Shown: one piece after another, positions 26,455 through 39,115 of the stretch
Numbering within the stretch: the stretch's first letter is position 1
Layout of the letters: the number at the start of each line of letters is the position of its first letter
Assembly: GCA_947498505.1 (NCBI GenBank)
Contig: CANMKG010000004.1
Coordinates: 1-64,000 of the forward strand
Reading direction: 5' to 3'
Length of the DNA: 64,000 bases
Source: an uncultured Maribacter sp.
GTDB taxonomy: Bacteria > Bacteroidota > Bacteroidia > Flavobacteriales > Flavobacteriaceae
Translations under genes and position numbers: made by a program
The notes under the pieces: model-generated
Database searches by the model: none
What the model was told of the DNA's origin: nothing
What the model saw: only the letters and a program-made list of their open reading frames with translations

Positions 26455-27960
26455 ATGATTTTTAGAAGAGGTGTATCTTTTTTATTGTTATTTGCTTTAA
26501 TAATATCATGTCAATCTAAAAAAGAACCTAAAAGCCATAGCAGACCAAATATTGTTTTCATCATTGCTGATGATATGAATTGGAATGATTGTGGAGTATA
26601 TGGTAATCCCAATGTTAAAACCCCAAACATAAATAAGTTAGCTGAAGAAGGTATTTATTTTACTCAAGCTTTTTTAACAACTAGTTCTTGTAGTCCAAGT
26701 AGAACTAGTATTATTACAGGAAAATATCCTCATAATACTGATGCAGAGCAATTGGGGTGGCCATTGCCAGAAAATCAAAAAACCTTTGTAAAGCAACTCA
26801 AGGATTCTGGTTACTGGACTGGTTTGGCAGGAAAACATCATATGGGAGATGCGGTCAACGATGATTTCGATTCTATTTTTGAAATGCAATGGCAAGATAC
26901 TCAAGGACCAGATGGCTTGGACAGAAGACTGGTAGGTGATGGTAGTGGTTGTGATGAATGGGTAAAATTGTTAAGAAGTAGAGATAAAAAGAAGCCGTTT
27001 TTTACTTGGTTAGCTGCTTTTGATGCTCACAGGCCGTATTATGAAGGTGCTATAGATAACCCTCATAAGAAGGAAGATGTAATTTTGCCTCCGTATTTTC
27101 CAGATACTGATAGTGTTAGAAAAGATTTTGCACTTTATTATGACGAAATATCTCGAATGGATAGTTATATTGGAGATGTAGTCCATGAGTTAGAGAAGCA
27201 AGGGGTTGCCGATAATACTTTGATATTGTTTATTACTGATAACGGACGAGCTTTTCCAAGAGATAAAACTACATTGTACGAAGGAGGAATAAAAACACCG
27301 TGGATAGTAAAGTGGCCAAATAAAATAAGTCCAGGAAGTGTAAGCGATAATTTAGTAAGTTCTGTTGATATTGCCCCTACATTTATGAGAATTGCAGGAT
27401 TAAATCCATTAACAGATTTTGAAGGGATTGACGTAAGTTCTCTTTTAACAGAAAATGTTAAGGGTTTAAGAGATCAAATTTATGCGGAAGATCATTTTCA
27501 TGATTTTGAAGATTATACAAGAGCTATTAGAACAAAACGTTATAAGTATATTAAAAATTTCTACCCAGACTTACCAAATACTCCTTCTGCAGATGTGTTA
27601 CGTGATTTAACATGGCAAAGCATGTTAAAGGAAAAAGAGTCCTTAAATGAGGCGCAGTTAAGGTGTTTTTTAAAGCCAAGACCAGAAGAAGAATTGTATG
27701 ATGTAAAAAATGACCCTAATGAGTTAAATAACTTAGCTCTTAAAAGTGAGTTCTCCAGTGTATTAAATGATATGCGTTTAAGATTAAAGAAGATGCGCAG
27801 TGCTACCAAGGATTCATTACCTCCAGTGAGAACACCTGATGATTTTTATAGAGAAACAGGTTTACCTACAAAATATAGAATTCGTCCCAGACCTTCAAAA
27901 AAAGAAGTTATGAAAGCATTATTGGAGGGAAAGCCGCAAACAAATTCTTACGCAGAATAA
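26455..27960 (+). CDS. S1-family sulfatase, lipoprotein
   Basis: Sulfatases remove sulfate esters with a formylglycine made from a conserved cysteine. The signature C-S-P-S-R lies at Cys79-Arg83, and Asp39-Asp40 (IIADDMNW) form the metal site. The leader ends at IISC (Cys19), so the enzyme is probably an outer-membrane or periplasmic lipoprotein. A second metal site is seen in ITDNGRAFP near 260. The 501-residue length is normal. It converges on the GH2 gene and opens the first polysaccharide locus. The sulfated substrate cannot be read from sequence; I do not assign a subfamily. Confidence 0.93.
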   Translation: MIFRRGVSFLLLFALIISCQSKKEPKSHSRPNIVFIIADDMNWNDCGVYGNPNVKTPNINKLAEEGIYFTQAFLTTSSCSPSRTSIITGKYPHNTDAEQLGWPLPENQKTFVKQLKDSGYWTGLAGKHHMGDAVNDDFDSIFEMQWQDTQGPDGLDRRLVGDGSGCDEWVKLLRSRDKKKPFFTWLAAFDAHRPYYEGAIDNPHKKEDVILPPYFPDTDSVRKDFALYYDEISRMDSYIGDVVHELEKQGVADNTLILFITDNGRAFPRDKTTLYEGGIKTPWIVKWPNKISPGSVSDNLVSSVDIAPTFMRIAGLNPLTDFEGIDVSSLLTENVKGLRDQIYAEDHFHDFEDYTRAIRTKRYKYIKNFYPDLPNTPSADVLRDLTWQSMLKEKESLNEAQLRCFLKPRPEEELYDVKNDPNELNNLALKSEFSSVLNDMRLRLKKMRSATKDSLPPVRTPDDFYRETGLPTKYRIRPRPSKKEVMKALLEGKPQTNSYAE

Positions 27961-27976
27961 TAAAAACAATTCTTTA

Positions 27977-28015
27977 AATAACAAACGCCACCTTTAAAAA
28001 GTGACGTTTGTTATT
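27977..28015. terminator. bidirectional terminator between sulfatase and GH2
   Basis: AATAACAAACG...CGTTTGTTATT form an 11-bp perfect stem, with further GCCAC/GTGAC pairing inside. It lies between the convergent sulfatase and GH2 genes. Confidence 0.75.
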
Positions 28016-28031
28016 ATAAATGATACTAATT

Positions 28032-31166
<3,135 letters not shown>

Positions 31167-31299
31167 TTAAGTGGTGAATTCATACGTGCTCAATCTTCAA
31201 AACTCATCTTCATATTCTGTATAACTCACTTTGTTTAATGAACTTATAGCCAATAATAACCAATTAGAATTTTAATAACAAATTCGTGAATTAATTCAT

Positions 31300-31331
31300 C
31301 AAACTTAGCATAATTTGATATAAAAATACAA
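31300..31331 (-). promoter_or_regulatory. possible promoter of the GH2 gene
   Basis: On the minus strand, TAAGTTTG (31300-31307) matches TAnnTTTG. A TTG at 31329-31331 lies 21 bp upstream, the spacing expected for the -33 element. The distance to the start codon is about 170 bp. Confidence 0.4.
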
Positions 31332-31436
31332 TGAGTAAAGTCATATTATTAATTGCACAAACAGGTAAAATAATAATTTATGGTTGCTCTTTTTTGAATG
31401 ATTTTTTTATGCTAAAACGTTTGTTTTAAAATTGAT

Positions 31437-31444
31437 TAGATTTG
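31437..31444 (+). promoter_or_regulatory. -7 promoter element of the SusR-like regulator
   Basis: TAGATTTG matches TAnnTTTG and lies 32 bp before the ATG at 31477. No good -33 element at standard spacing is visible. Confidence 0.4.
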
Positions 31445-31476
31445 TTAGAGGTCAGTTTTAAGTATTTTAAGGGTCG

Positions 31477-34275
31477 ATGAAGGTTAAAAATACAAGTTTA
31501 GTTTTCTTCTTTTTTTTGATTTTGAGTTTTATTGAACTTCGAAGTCAATACACGCCTTTTTTTCAGAATTATGAATTAACGGAGTTTAATGCGGGTAATC
31601 AAAATTGGGGTGTTTCTGTTGCAGAAAATGGCAAAGTATATGTAGCCAACGATAATGGGCTAGTAACTTATGATGGATTAAAATGGAGTTTTTTTCAACT
31701 TCCGAATAAAACCATTATTAGATCTGTTTTTGCTCATGGAGATAGAATATATACAGGGTCATATGAGGAATTTGGTTACTGGAAAAAAAATGAAAAAGGA
31801 GAGTTGTTATATACTTCCCTAAGTAATCTTGGTGACCAAAAGGAATCTTTGGACGAAGAGTTTTGGCAAATATTATTATATAAAGGAAGTATTGTTTTTA
31901 GGTCTTTCTCAAATTTATATATCTATAAAAACGGTAAGGTTACCAAAATTAAACCAGAATCAACGATTATATCTTGTAGTGTTGTTGACGGAAAATTATA
32001 TGTGTCCACTTTAAAAAATGGTCTATTTCTTTTTGAGGATGAAAAGTTACTGCCTTTTTTTTACGAAAAATTTCTATTTAACACCAAAATAATAGCGGTT
32101 ACCAAAGTTAACGGGAAACTATTAATAAATACAGCTTTAAAGGGTTGTTATACGTTAGAAAATGAAGAGTTGATTCCTTGGAACCCTCCTGTTAATGCTG
32201 TTTTAAAAGAACATCAGCTGAATAGTTTTTTAGAGTTGGCTAATGGAGATATGGTTTTTGGGACAATTAAAAACGGTCTATACGTAGCGAATAAAGGTGG
32301 TGAAGTACTATACCATTTAAATAAAGAAAATGGATTGTTAAATAATACGGTTCTGAGTCAGGGAGTTGGGCAAAATAATAAATTGTGGGTTGGCTTGGAC
32401 AATGGTGTTTCTTTAGTAAACTTAGATAATAATCATGTAATATTTAATGATAATTCGGGGAAGTTAGGTGCGGTGTATGATATTATAAATTATAAAGAAG
32501 CCCTGTATATAGGGAGTAATACAGGTTTGTTTTATTTAAATAAAGGCGATAGTATATTAGAATTTATTGAGGAATCTCAAGGACAAGTATGGGAGTTAAA
32601 GGAAATAAATGGAGAGCTATTTTGTGGGCACAATAGTGGAACGTATTTGGTTAAAAATAAAAAATTAAAAAAGGTTTCTGATTTTACAGGGGGGTGGATA
32701 ATAAAGAAGGTTCCTGAGAAAAAAAACATGTTTATTCAAGGAACTTATGCAGGTTTGGTTAGGTATAAGCTTCAAAATGGAAATTGGTCTGTTAAGCACT
32801 TGGGTGTTACAACAAAACCCATAAAATATCTGGCTTTTGAGGATACACATACAGCGTGGGTTGCTCATGCGTATAAAGGATTATATAGGGTTAAGTTTAG
32901 TGAAAATTATGAAAGTGTTTTAGAAGTTACAGACTATAAAAATAAAGGACTTTTATCTGATTATAATGTACGAGTGTATAATATTAAAAATGATATCTGT
33001 TTTAAAACGAATTTAGGGTGGCAAAAATATGAGGCATTGTTAGATAGCATTGTATCATATCCAATATTAAATAGCAATTTAGGACGCAATACTAATATTA
33101 TTTCCGAGACTAATTCCGATGTCTTTGTTACTAAAAACAAAAAAGATGAAATTCGTTTTGTCTCTTTAGGTGATGCAAAGAAGACGGCAAATTTAAAACT
33201 CCCTAGTAATGTTTTTAAAAAGCGACTTGTGGTTGATAGTGAGCGTGTTTCGCGAATCAAAGATTCTATTTATGCACTAAATTTATATGGAGGCTTTATT
33301 CTTCTTGATGAAACTAATTATATACGAAGAGATTCATTATATAAACCCATTGTGGAGCAGATTGAAATTGATAAAGAGTTACAAAAAATTAATAGAAATG
33401 ATGGTTACGAACTCACATTTAACAATAATATAAGTATCTCAGTTTCCTCTCCAAATTCGGAAGAGCATTTTTTTGAATATACTTTTGTTGATTTAGACCC
33501 AAGAAGCTGGTACAAAATAGAAAATGGCAAATTAGAACTATCTGGTTTAGGGAATGGAGATTATAAAGTTCATTTTAGAACTTCAAATATATCAGGAGAA
33601 TCATCAGAAATAACAACTGTTAATTTTGTGGTATTACCGCCTTGGTACAAAAGTAAAGCACTGTATGGTACAGTTGCTTTGTTACTTGCTTTATTGTTTT
33701 ATGGGTTGCATAAAAGAAAGGTTAGGAAAGAGCAGAAAAGCTTGCATAATAAACTTAAAATGGAGCAAGAAGTACTGTTAAACGAGAAAGCTATTGAAAA
33801 TGAAAAAAAGATAGTACAGTTAAAAAACGAATCACTAAAGAACGAGGTAAAGCTAAAAAGTAAACAGCTCGCAAATACTGCAATGGCATTGGTTAAAAAA
33901 AATGAATCAATGTTAGAAATTAAAAGTGAACTAATAAAGAACAAAATTGGTTTTGAAAACACTTTGCTTTATAAAAGGCTACTTAGAAAAATTGACAACT
34001 CAATAGGGCATGAAGATGAATGGCAGTTATTTGAGTATAATTTTAACCAAGTTCATGAAGAATTTTTTAATCAATTAAAGAGCAAACACTCAAACTTGAC
34101 CCATAAAGATTTAAAAATTTGTGCTTATATTAAAATGAATTTATTGACCAAGGAAATTGCGCCATTAATGAATGTTTCTATTAGGGGTTTAGAAACTCAT
34201 AGATATAGATTAAAACGCAAGTTAAATTTGGAAAATGATAAATCTCTGGGGGATTATTTGCGAAATTTTAAATAA
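31477..34275 (+). CDS. SusR-like membrane sensor with LuxR-type HTH
   Basis: The 932-residue protein has a signal peptide, a long N-terminal periplasmic beta-propeller (repeated WGVSVAENGKVYVANDNGLV-type blades), a Y_Y_Y-like domain at about 640-720, one transmembrane helix near 727-745, a cytoplasmic coiled coil (about 750-830), and a LuxR/GerE-type helix-turn-helix near 874-925 (TKEIAPLMNVSIRGLETHRYRLKRKL). This is the SusR-type arrangement: an oligosaccharide sensed in the periplasm and DNA bound in the cytoplasm, without a kinase domain. It probably activates the SusC operon that starts at 34502. Confidence 0.88.
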   Translation: MKVKNTSLVFFFFLILSFIELRSQYTPFFQNYELTEFNAGNQNWGVSVAENGKVYVANDNGLVTYDGLKWSFFQLPNKTIIRSVFAHGDRIYTGSYEEFGYWKKNEKGELLYTSLSNLGDQKESLDEEFWQILLYKGSIVFRSFSNLYIYKNGKVTKIKPESTIISCSVVDGKLYVSTLKNGLFLFEDEKLLPFFYEKFLFNTKIIAVTKVNGKLLINTALKGCYTLENEELIPWNPPVNAVLKEHQLNSFLELANGDMVFGTIKNGLYVANKGGEVLYHLNKENGLLNNTVLSQGVGQNNKLWVGLDNGVSLVNLDNNHVIFNDNSGKLGAVYDIINYKEALYIGSNTGLFYLNKGDSILEFIEESQGQVWELKEINGELFCGHNSGTYLVKNKKLKKVSDFTGGWIIKKVPEKKNMFIQGTYAGLVRYKLQNGNWSVKHLGVTTKPIKYLAFEDTHTAWVAHAYKGLYRVKFSENYESVLEVTDYKNKGLLSDYNVRVYNIKNDICFKTNLGWQKYEALLDSIVSYPILNSNLGRNTNIISETNSDVFVTKNKKDEIRFVSLGDAKKTANLKLPSNVFKKRLVVDSERVSRIKDSIYALNLYGGFILLDETNYIRRDSLYKPIVEQIEIDKELQKINRNDGYELTFNNNISISVSSPNSEEHFFEYTFVDLDPRSWYKIENGKLELSGLGNGDYKVHFRTSNISGESSEITTVNFVVLPPWYKSKALYGTVALLLALLFYGLHKRKVRKEQKSLHNKLKMEQEVLLNEKAIENEKKIVQLKNESLKNEVKLKSKQLANTAMALVKKNESMLEIKSELIKNKIGFENTLLYKRLLRKIDNSIGHEDEWQLFEYNFNQVHEEFFNQLKSKHSNLTHKDLKICAYIKMNLLTKEIAPLMNVSIRGLETHRYRLKRKLNLENDKSLGDYLRNFK

Positions 34276-34311
34276 AAGCCGGTTAAATTATTAATTTCGT
34301 TACATTTATGG

Positions 34312-34422
34312 TACGTCAATAATACTTCATTTCTGTACTATATCGCCTATTTTATTATATTTTATATAACTTAAATATACGTCAACAGGCGTTTTTTGAG
34401 CCTTATTTGAACAATGACGTAT
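34312..34422 (+). promoter_or_regulatory. three TACGTCA motifs upstream of susC (candidate regulator sites)
   Basis: TACGTCA occurs at 34312-34318 and within ATACGTCA at 34377-34384, and in inverted form as TGACGTAT at 34415-34422. The last two are perfect complements and flank an inner AGGC/GCCT stem. They precede the PUL susC by 80-190 bp. The SusR-like protein next door is the obvious candidate, but this is an inference. Confidence 0.45.
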
Positions 34423-34501
34423 TTTATGTGTACAGCATTTTATCAAATGGTAAATCATCCTTATTAATTTAGTTCAAACTAACAATCAAACATAATACTA
34501 C

Positions 34502-37500
34502 ATGAAAACAAAATTTACGTTAGTGTTAATTTTTCTATTTTCTTATTGCGCATTTGCACAGGACAATGTATTACTTAGTGGTGTTGTAAAAGGCGCCGAT
34601 GATAATATTCCAATTCCTGGTGTTAATGTAATTGTAAAAGGAACTAATAGAGGAGTTAGTACAGATTTTGATGGTAATTATACCATTGATGTAAAAAGAG
34701 GGGAAATCTTAGAGTTTAGTTATCTGGGGTTCAAAACGCAATCGGTAAGTATCAATAATCAAACTACCCTTGATGTTGTACTCCAAACGGATGTAGCTTC
34801 ATTAAATGAAGTTGTTGTTATAGGTTATGGTAGTCAAAAAAAGTCCGATTTAACGGGCTCAATAACCACCATTAAATCTGAAGATATTACAAGAACTCCT
34901 GCTTCTGCAGCAATGCAATCTTTACAAGGTAAAGTTGCTGGTTTACAGGTTGTAAGTAGTGGTGCGCCGGGTACATCTCCTACTGTAAGAGTTAGAGGTC
35001 TGGGGTCTTATACAGGTAATGGAGCATCTGATCCATTATATGTAGTAGACGGTGCTTTCTACGATGATATTGATTTTTTAAACAATGAGGATATTAAAAC
35101 TATTTCAGTTCTAAAGGATGCTTCTGCATCAGCTATTTATGGTGTTAGAGCTGCAAATGGTGTTATCTTAATTGAAACCCATTCTGGTAAAAAAAATCAA
35201 AAACCTCAAATCTCTTATAATGGTTATCAGGGTGTTCAACGCGCTCATAATGTTGTAAAATTATCAAACTCTGAGCAGTTTGCAACCTTAGCCAGGGAAT
35301 CTGGTTCTGCTGCCGAAGCTGAGTTTATAGAAAATGCTATGCAACGCTATGGGAGAAGTAGAATTAATCCCAATATACCAGATGTTAGTACAGATTGGTA
35401 CGATTTGATTTTGCGTGATGCATTAATACAAAACCATAGTTTAAGTGTTACAGGTGGTGCAGAAAATATTACCTATTCTATAGGTTTAAGTCAATTTGAG
35501 CAAGAAGGTATTCTACGAATGAAGAATGACTATGAGCGCTTTAATGTTAGAGCTAAATTAAATGCAGATATAAGCGATCGTTTAAAAGTGGGCGTATCTA
35601 CGCTTTTAAGCAATGCTACAAGATATCGTCCCGAAGAAGGTGCTTTTGCTCTGGCTTATTTTGCTGTACCTGTAATGCCAGTTTTAGATCCGTCTAAAAC
35701 GGATGCATTTCCTAGACCTTATGCAAATGCTCAGGATTTAGGTTATCGTGGTACGCAAAACCCTTTTCCTTTAATGGAAAATACAGAAAACAGAAATAAG
35801 ATTAGAAATACGCTTATGACTTTTGACTTTCAATATGAAGTCATACCAGACAAGTTAAGCTTTAAAACGGCATATTTCCATAATTTAGAGACTACAGAAA
35901 CTAGAGAAGTAAGATTGCCTTTTTTCTTTGGTAACGGCAATGCATTCAGGGAGAATGCAGAGTTGATAAAAAGAAATGAAACATTCTCTGAGCAGACTTG
36001 GGATAATACTTTAACCTATAATAATGAGTTAGGAAAACATGGCCTAACCGTTTTATTAGGAACATCTTTTAGAGATAGGTCTTTTGAGCAACTAGAAGCT
36101 AAGGGATTGAATTTCCCAAATGGTCCAGGAATTGGCGATGAATCCTATTTCTTAGATTTATCAAAAACAATAGATATAGATGGTGTAGGAGATAACGGAG
36201 TAAGACAATATTTCTTTTCATATTTTGGAAGACTGGCCTATAATTTTGATGACAAATATTTATTGTATGGCACGTTTAGGGCTGATGGTACAAGTAAGTA
36301 TCAAGAAAAGTGGGGGTACTTCCCAACAGTTGGTGCTGGTTGGGTAGTTTCAGAAGAACCCTTCATGAAGGATAATAGTGTTTTTGATTTCTTAAAATTA
36401 AGAGCAAGTTGGGGTGAATTAGGTAATGCTAATGTAAATGCAAGTTCTGGTGGAATTACTTCTGAAGAAATTGATGTGGCTTTCGGAGACGTGCGTTTTC
36501 CTGGTTTAGTAACAAGTAGTGATTTCGAAGCTCTAAAATGGGAAGTTACGGAAGAAACAAATGTAGGTCTTACAGCAAGATTACTTGATAATCAATTATC
36601 TATTGAAGCAGATTATTTTAATAGAGAAACAAAGGATGCTATTATCCCAGTTTCTAGATTATTAGTTCCTGGTGAAACAAGACAGAATATAGGAAGAATA
36701 AAAAATTCTGGTTTTGAACTGGTTTTAAATTGGAATAAACGTGTTTCAGACGATTTTAGCTATTCAATTGGAGCAAACTTTTCAACTTTAAAAAATGAAA
36801 TACTTGATTTAGCAGGGCAAGAAAATTTAACTACCGGAGGAGACACGGCACAACGTTCAGTTGTAGGAGGTTCAATTAATTCGTTTTTCGGGTTAGAAGT
36901 TGCTGGTGTATATCAAAATGAAGATGAAATTTTAGCTGATCCAGTTGCAGTAACGGCTAGGGGTAATGGTCTTACCGTAGAACCTGGTGATTTTAGATTT
37001 GTAGACCATAATGGAGACATGGAAATAGATGCGCAGGATAGAATTGATTTGGGATCATTCTTACCATCGTATTATTTTGGTTTCAATCTAGGATTTAATT
37101 ACAAAGCATTCGATTTTTCTTTAAATGTCATAGGTCAAGGAGGCAATGTAATAGCAAATATTAAACGCTTTGCAATTAGACAATCACCAGACCCAAATAT
37201 AGATAGAGATTTTGCTGTTAATAGATGGAGAGGAGAAGGTACATCAAATTCTTATCCGTCAGCAAGAGGGATAAGAAATGCTTGGAGCAACCAATTTTTA
37301 AATAGTTTCTTCGTAGAAGATGGAGATTTTATTCGCTTACAAAATGTGACTCTTGGTTATACGTTGCCAAAATTAAAGGGGAATTTTAGTCCGGATATAA
37401 GATTTTATATTACAGCAGAGCGCCCTTTATCCCTATTTGATTATAACGGATTTAACCCAGAGGTTGCAAATGGTAGAGACCAACAAACATATCCAATTCC

Positions 37501-37537
37501 TGGGGTGTACACATTAGGTGTTAACATAAAAATTTAA
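34502..37537 (+). CDS. SusC-like TonB-dependent outer-membrane transporter
   Basis: The 1011-residue protein has a signal peptide (ending FAQ), an N-terminal carboxypeptidase-regulatory-like domain (residues about 25-105), the TonB-box-like VVVIGYG near 107, a plug domain and a 22-strand barrel ending in a terminal aromatic/isoleucine strand (YTLGVNIKI). It imports oligosaccharides in complex with the SusD-like protein that follows after 12 bp. It heads the main operon of the first polysaccharide locus. Confidence 0.95.
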   Translation: MKTKFTLVLIFLFSYCAFAQDNVLLSGVVKGADDNIPIPGVNVIVKGTNRGVSTDFDGNYTIDVKRGEILEFSYLGFKTQSVSINNQTTLDVVLQTDVASLNEVVVIGYGSQKKSDLTGSITTIKSEDITRTPASAAMQSLQGKVAGLQVVSSGAPGTSPTVRVRGLGSYTGNGASDPLYVVDGAFYDDIDFLNNEDIKTISVLKDASASAIYGVRAANGVILIETHSGKKNQKPQISYNGYQGVQRAHNVVKLSNSEQFATLARESGSAAEAEFIENAMQRYGRSRINPNIPDVSTDWYDLILRDALIQNHSLSVTGGAENITYSIGLSQFEQEGILRMKNDYERFNVRAKLNADISDRLKVGVSTLLSNATRYRPEEGAFALAYFAVPVMPVLDPSKTDAFPRPYANAQDLGYRGTQNPFPLMENTENRNKIRNTLMTFDFQYEVIPDKLSFKTAYFHNLETTETREVRLPFFFGNGNAFRENAELIKRNETFSEQTWDNTLTYNNELGKHGLTVLLGTSFRDRSFEQLEAKGLNFPNGPGIGDESYFLDLSKTIDIDGVGDNGVRQYFFSYFGRLAYNFDDKYLLYGTFRADGTSKYQEKWGYFPTVGAGWVVSEEPFMKDNSVFDFLKLRASWGELGNANVNASSGGITSEEIDVAFGDVRFPGLVTSSDFEALKWEVTEETNVGLTARLLDNQLSIEADYFNRETKDAIIPVSRLLVPGETRQNIGRIKNSGFELVLNWNKRVSDDFSYSIGANFSTLKNEILDLAGQENLTTGGDTAQRSVVGGSINSFFGLEVAGVYQNEDEILADPVAVTARGNGLTVEPGDFRFVDHNGDMEIDAQDRIDLGSFLPSYYFGFNLGFNYKAFDFSLNVIGQGGNVIANIKRFAIRQSPDPNIDRDFAVNRWRGEGTSNSYPSARGIRNAWSNQFLNSFFVEDGDFIRLQNVTLGYTLPKLKGNFSPDIRFYITAERPLSLFDYNGFNPEVANGRDQQTYPIPGVYTLGVNIKI

Positions 37538-37549
37538 AAAACAATAGCT

Positions 37550-39097
37550 ATGATATATGTTAAAACAAACAAATTGCCGGTACTTTTAGTATTGTTGGGA
37601 ATTTTAATTTCTGGCTGTTCAAGTGAATTGAATCAACCAGAGCTCAATAACAATTTTGCTGGAGGTACAGATTTTTCTAAAACCGATGATATGATTTTTT
37701 CTCTTATAGGATTATATGGGGAAGTGTCTTATGGAAACTGGGAAAGACCATTAGTGATATCCACCAGAGGAGATGATGTTAATGCGGCGGGAGACCAACA
37801 GGGACTTAAAAATCAAGATCGCTATGTCTATGACAATTCTTTTTTCGGTTCTCGAACATTATGGGAAGGATATTATGGAACAATAATTACTGCACATACA
37901 GCAATGGAACAGATTCAGAGATACATGGATTTAGCTGATGCAGACGGAGTTGCTTTAGGTGAACAATATATAGCCGAAGCAAAAGTTCTTAGGTCTATTT
38001 TGCTTTTACAGCTTTCTCAGGTTTATGGAGCCGTATTTATTCCAGAATCATCAAATCTTAATGATTTTGCAAATGTAACTTCAGTTCCAAACAAAGATGA
38101 GGTAATGCAGCATATTTCAGATCAAATGGATGAAGCTATCCCTTTTTTATTAGATATGCGTCCAAATGAGCGTACAGATTTAAAAGGAGGTGTAACAAAA
38201 TATACCGCATTACATATAAAAGCGCTTGCAAATCAAGAACTAAAAAATTATCAAGCAGTAGCCGATGCAGCAGGAGAAATAATCAGTTCCGGAAAATTCA
38301 GCCTTTTTCCAGATTTTTATGAGTTATTTAAATCTCCAGGAAAATTAAGCGATGAAAATCTATTTGAGATGCAGTTTTCAGATTTTGGAGTTGGAGAAGG
38401 CGATAGAAAAAGTCATTTATATGCACCTTATGGACCACAAGGTTGGACGCCTTTGGTAGCAGGTGCTGGCGGAGGATGGGGCTTTTTTGAACCTAGTATG
38501 AAATATGTTGATTTTATGCTTGATAGAGGTGATAATATTCGTTTAGAAACTTCCGTGTTATTCACCGATAGAGGTATAGATAGTATTATTAATAGTACAA
38601 ATCATACCGCAGGTACATTACCCGCTTTCGTATCATCAACCACTCGAGATGGAGATATGCTAAACAATAGTTCAAGAACTATATTTTCAAGTGGTAAGCA
38701 TTATTTGCCTTCAAATCAATTGATTTCTGGACGAACCGACTATGGCAGTAATAAACACTATATCGTTCATCGATACGCCGAAACATTATTAATGTATGCA
38801 GAAGCACTTGTTCAAGGCGCTTCTAATACCGCAATGACAGCAGATCAAGCTGTAAATTTGGTAAGAACTAGAGCAGGATTACCTCCTTTAACAGGAGTTA
38901 CTTTAGATCAGGTAGTTGATGAAAAGTATGCCGAGTTAGCAATGGAATGGGGTAAACGGTTTTTTGATATGGTTAGGTTGGAAAGAAATGATGAGCTTAG
39001 TTATGAAGGAAGAACTTTTACTGCTGATAAAGCTTTTGTTACCTATCATCAAGATCAAATTGATGAATTTCCAATTCTTGGCGAAATATCGAATTAA
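37550..39097 (+). CDS. SusD/RagB-like glycan-binding lipoprotein
   Basis: The 515-residue protein has a lipobox-like SGC (Cys23) and the tetratricopeptide-rich SusD fold. The N-terminal SusD-like segment (AEAKVLRSILLLQLSQVYG) and the C-terminal MEWGKRFFDMVRLERN motif are diagnostic. It forms the lid over the SusC partner and binds the target glycan at the cell surface. Confidence 0.94.
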   Translation: MIYVKTNKLPVLLVLLGILISGCSSELNQPELNNNFAGGTDFSKTDDMIFSLIGLYGEVSYGNWERPLVISTRGDDVNAAGDQQGLKNQDRYVYDNSFFGSRTLWEGYYGTIITAHTAMEQIQRYMDLADADGVALGEQYIAEAKVLRSILLLQLSQVYGAVFIPESSNLNDFANVTSVPNKDEVMQHISDQMDEAIPFLLDMRPNERTDLKGGVTKYTALHIKALANQELKNYQAVADAAGEIISSGKFSLFPDFYELFKSPGKLSDENLFEMQFSDFGVGEGDRKSHLYAPYGPQGWTPLVAGAGGGWGFFEPSMKYVDFMLDRGDNIRLETSVLFTDRGIDSIINSTNHTAGTLPAFVSSTTRDGDMLNNSSRTIFSSGKHYLPSNQLISGRTDYGSNKHYIVHRYAETLLMYAEALVQGASNTAMTADQAVNLVRTRAGLPPLTGVTLDQVVDEKYAELAMEWGKRFFDMVRLERNDELSYEGRTFTADKAFVTYHQDQIDEFPILGEISN

Positions 39098-39115
39098 CAT
39101 TTAAAAAACTTCAAA

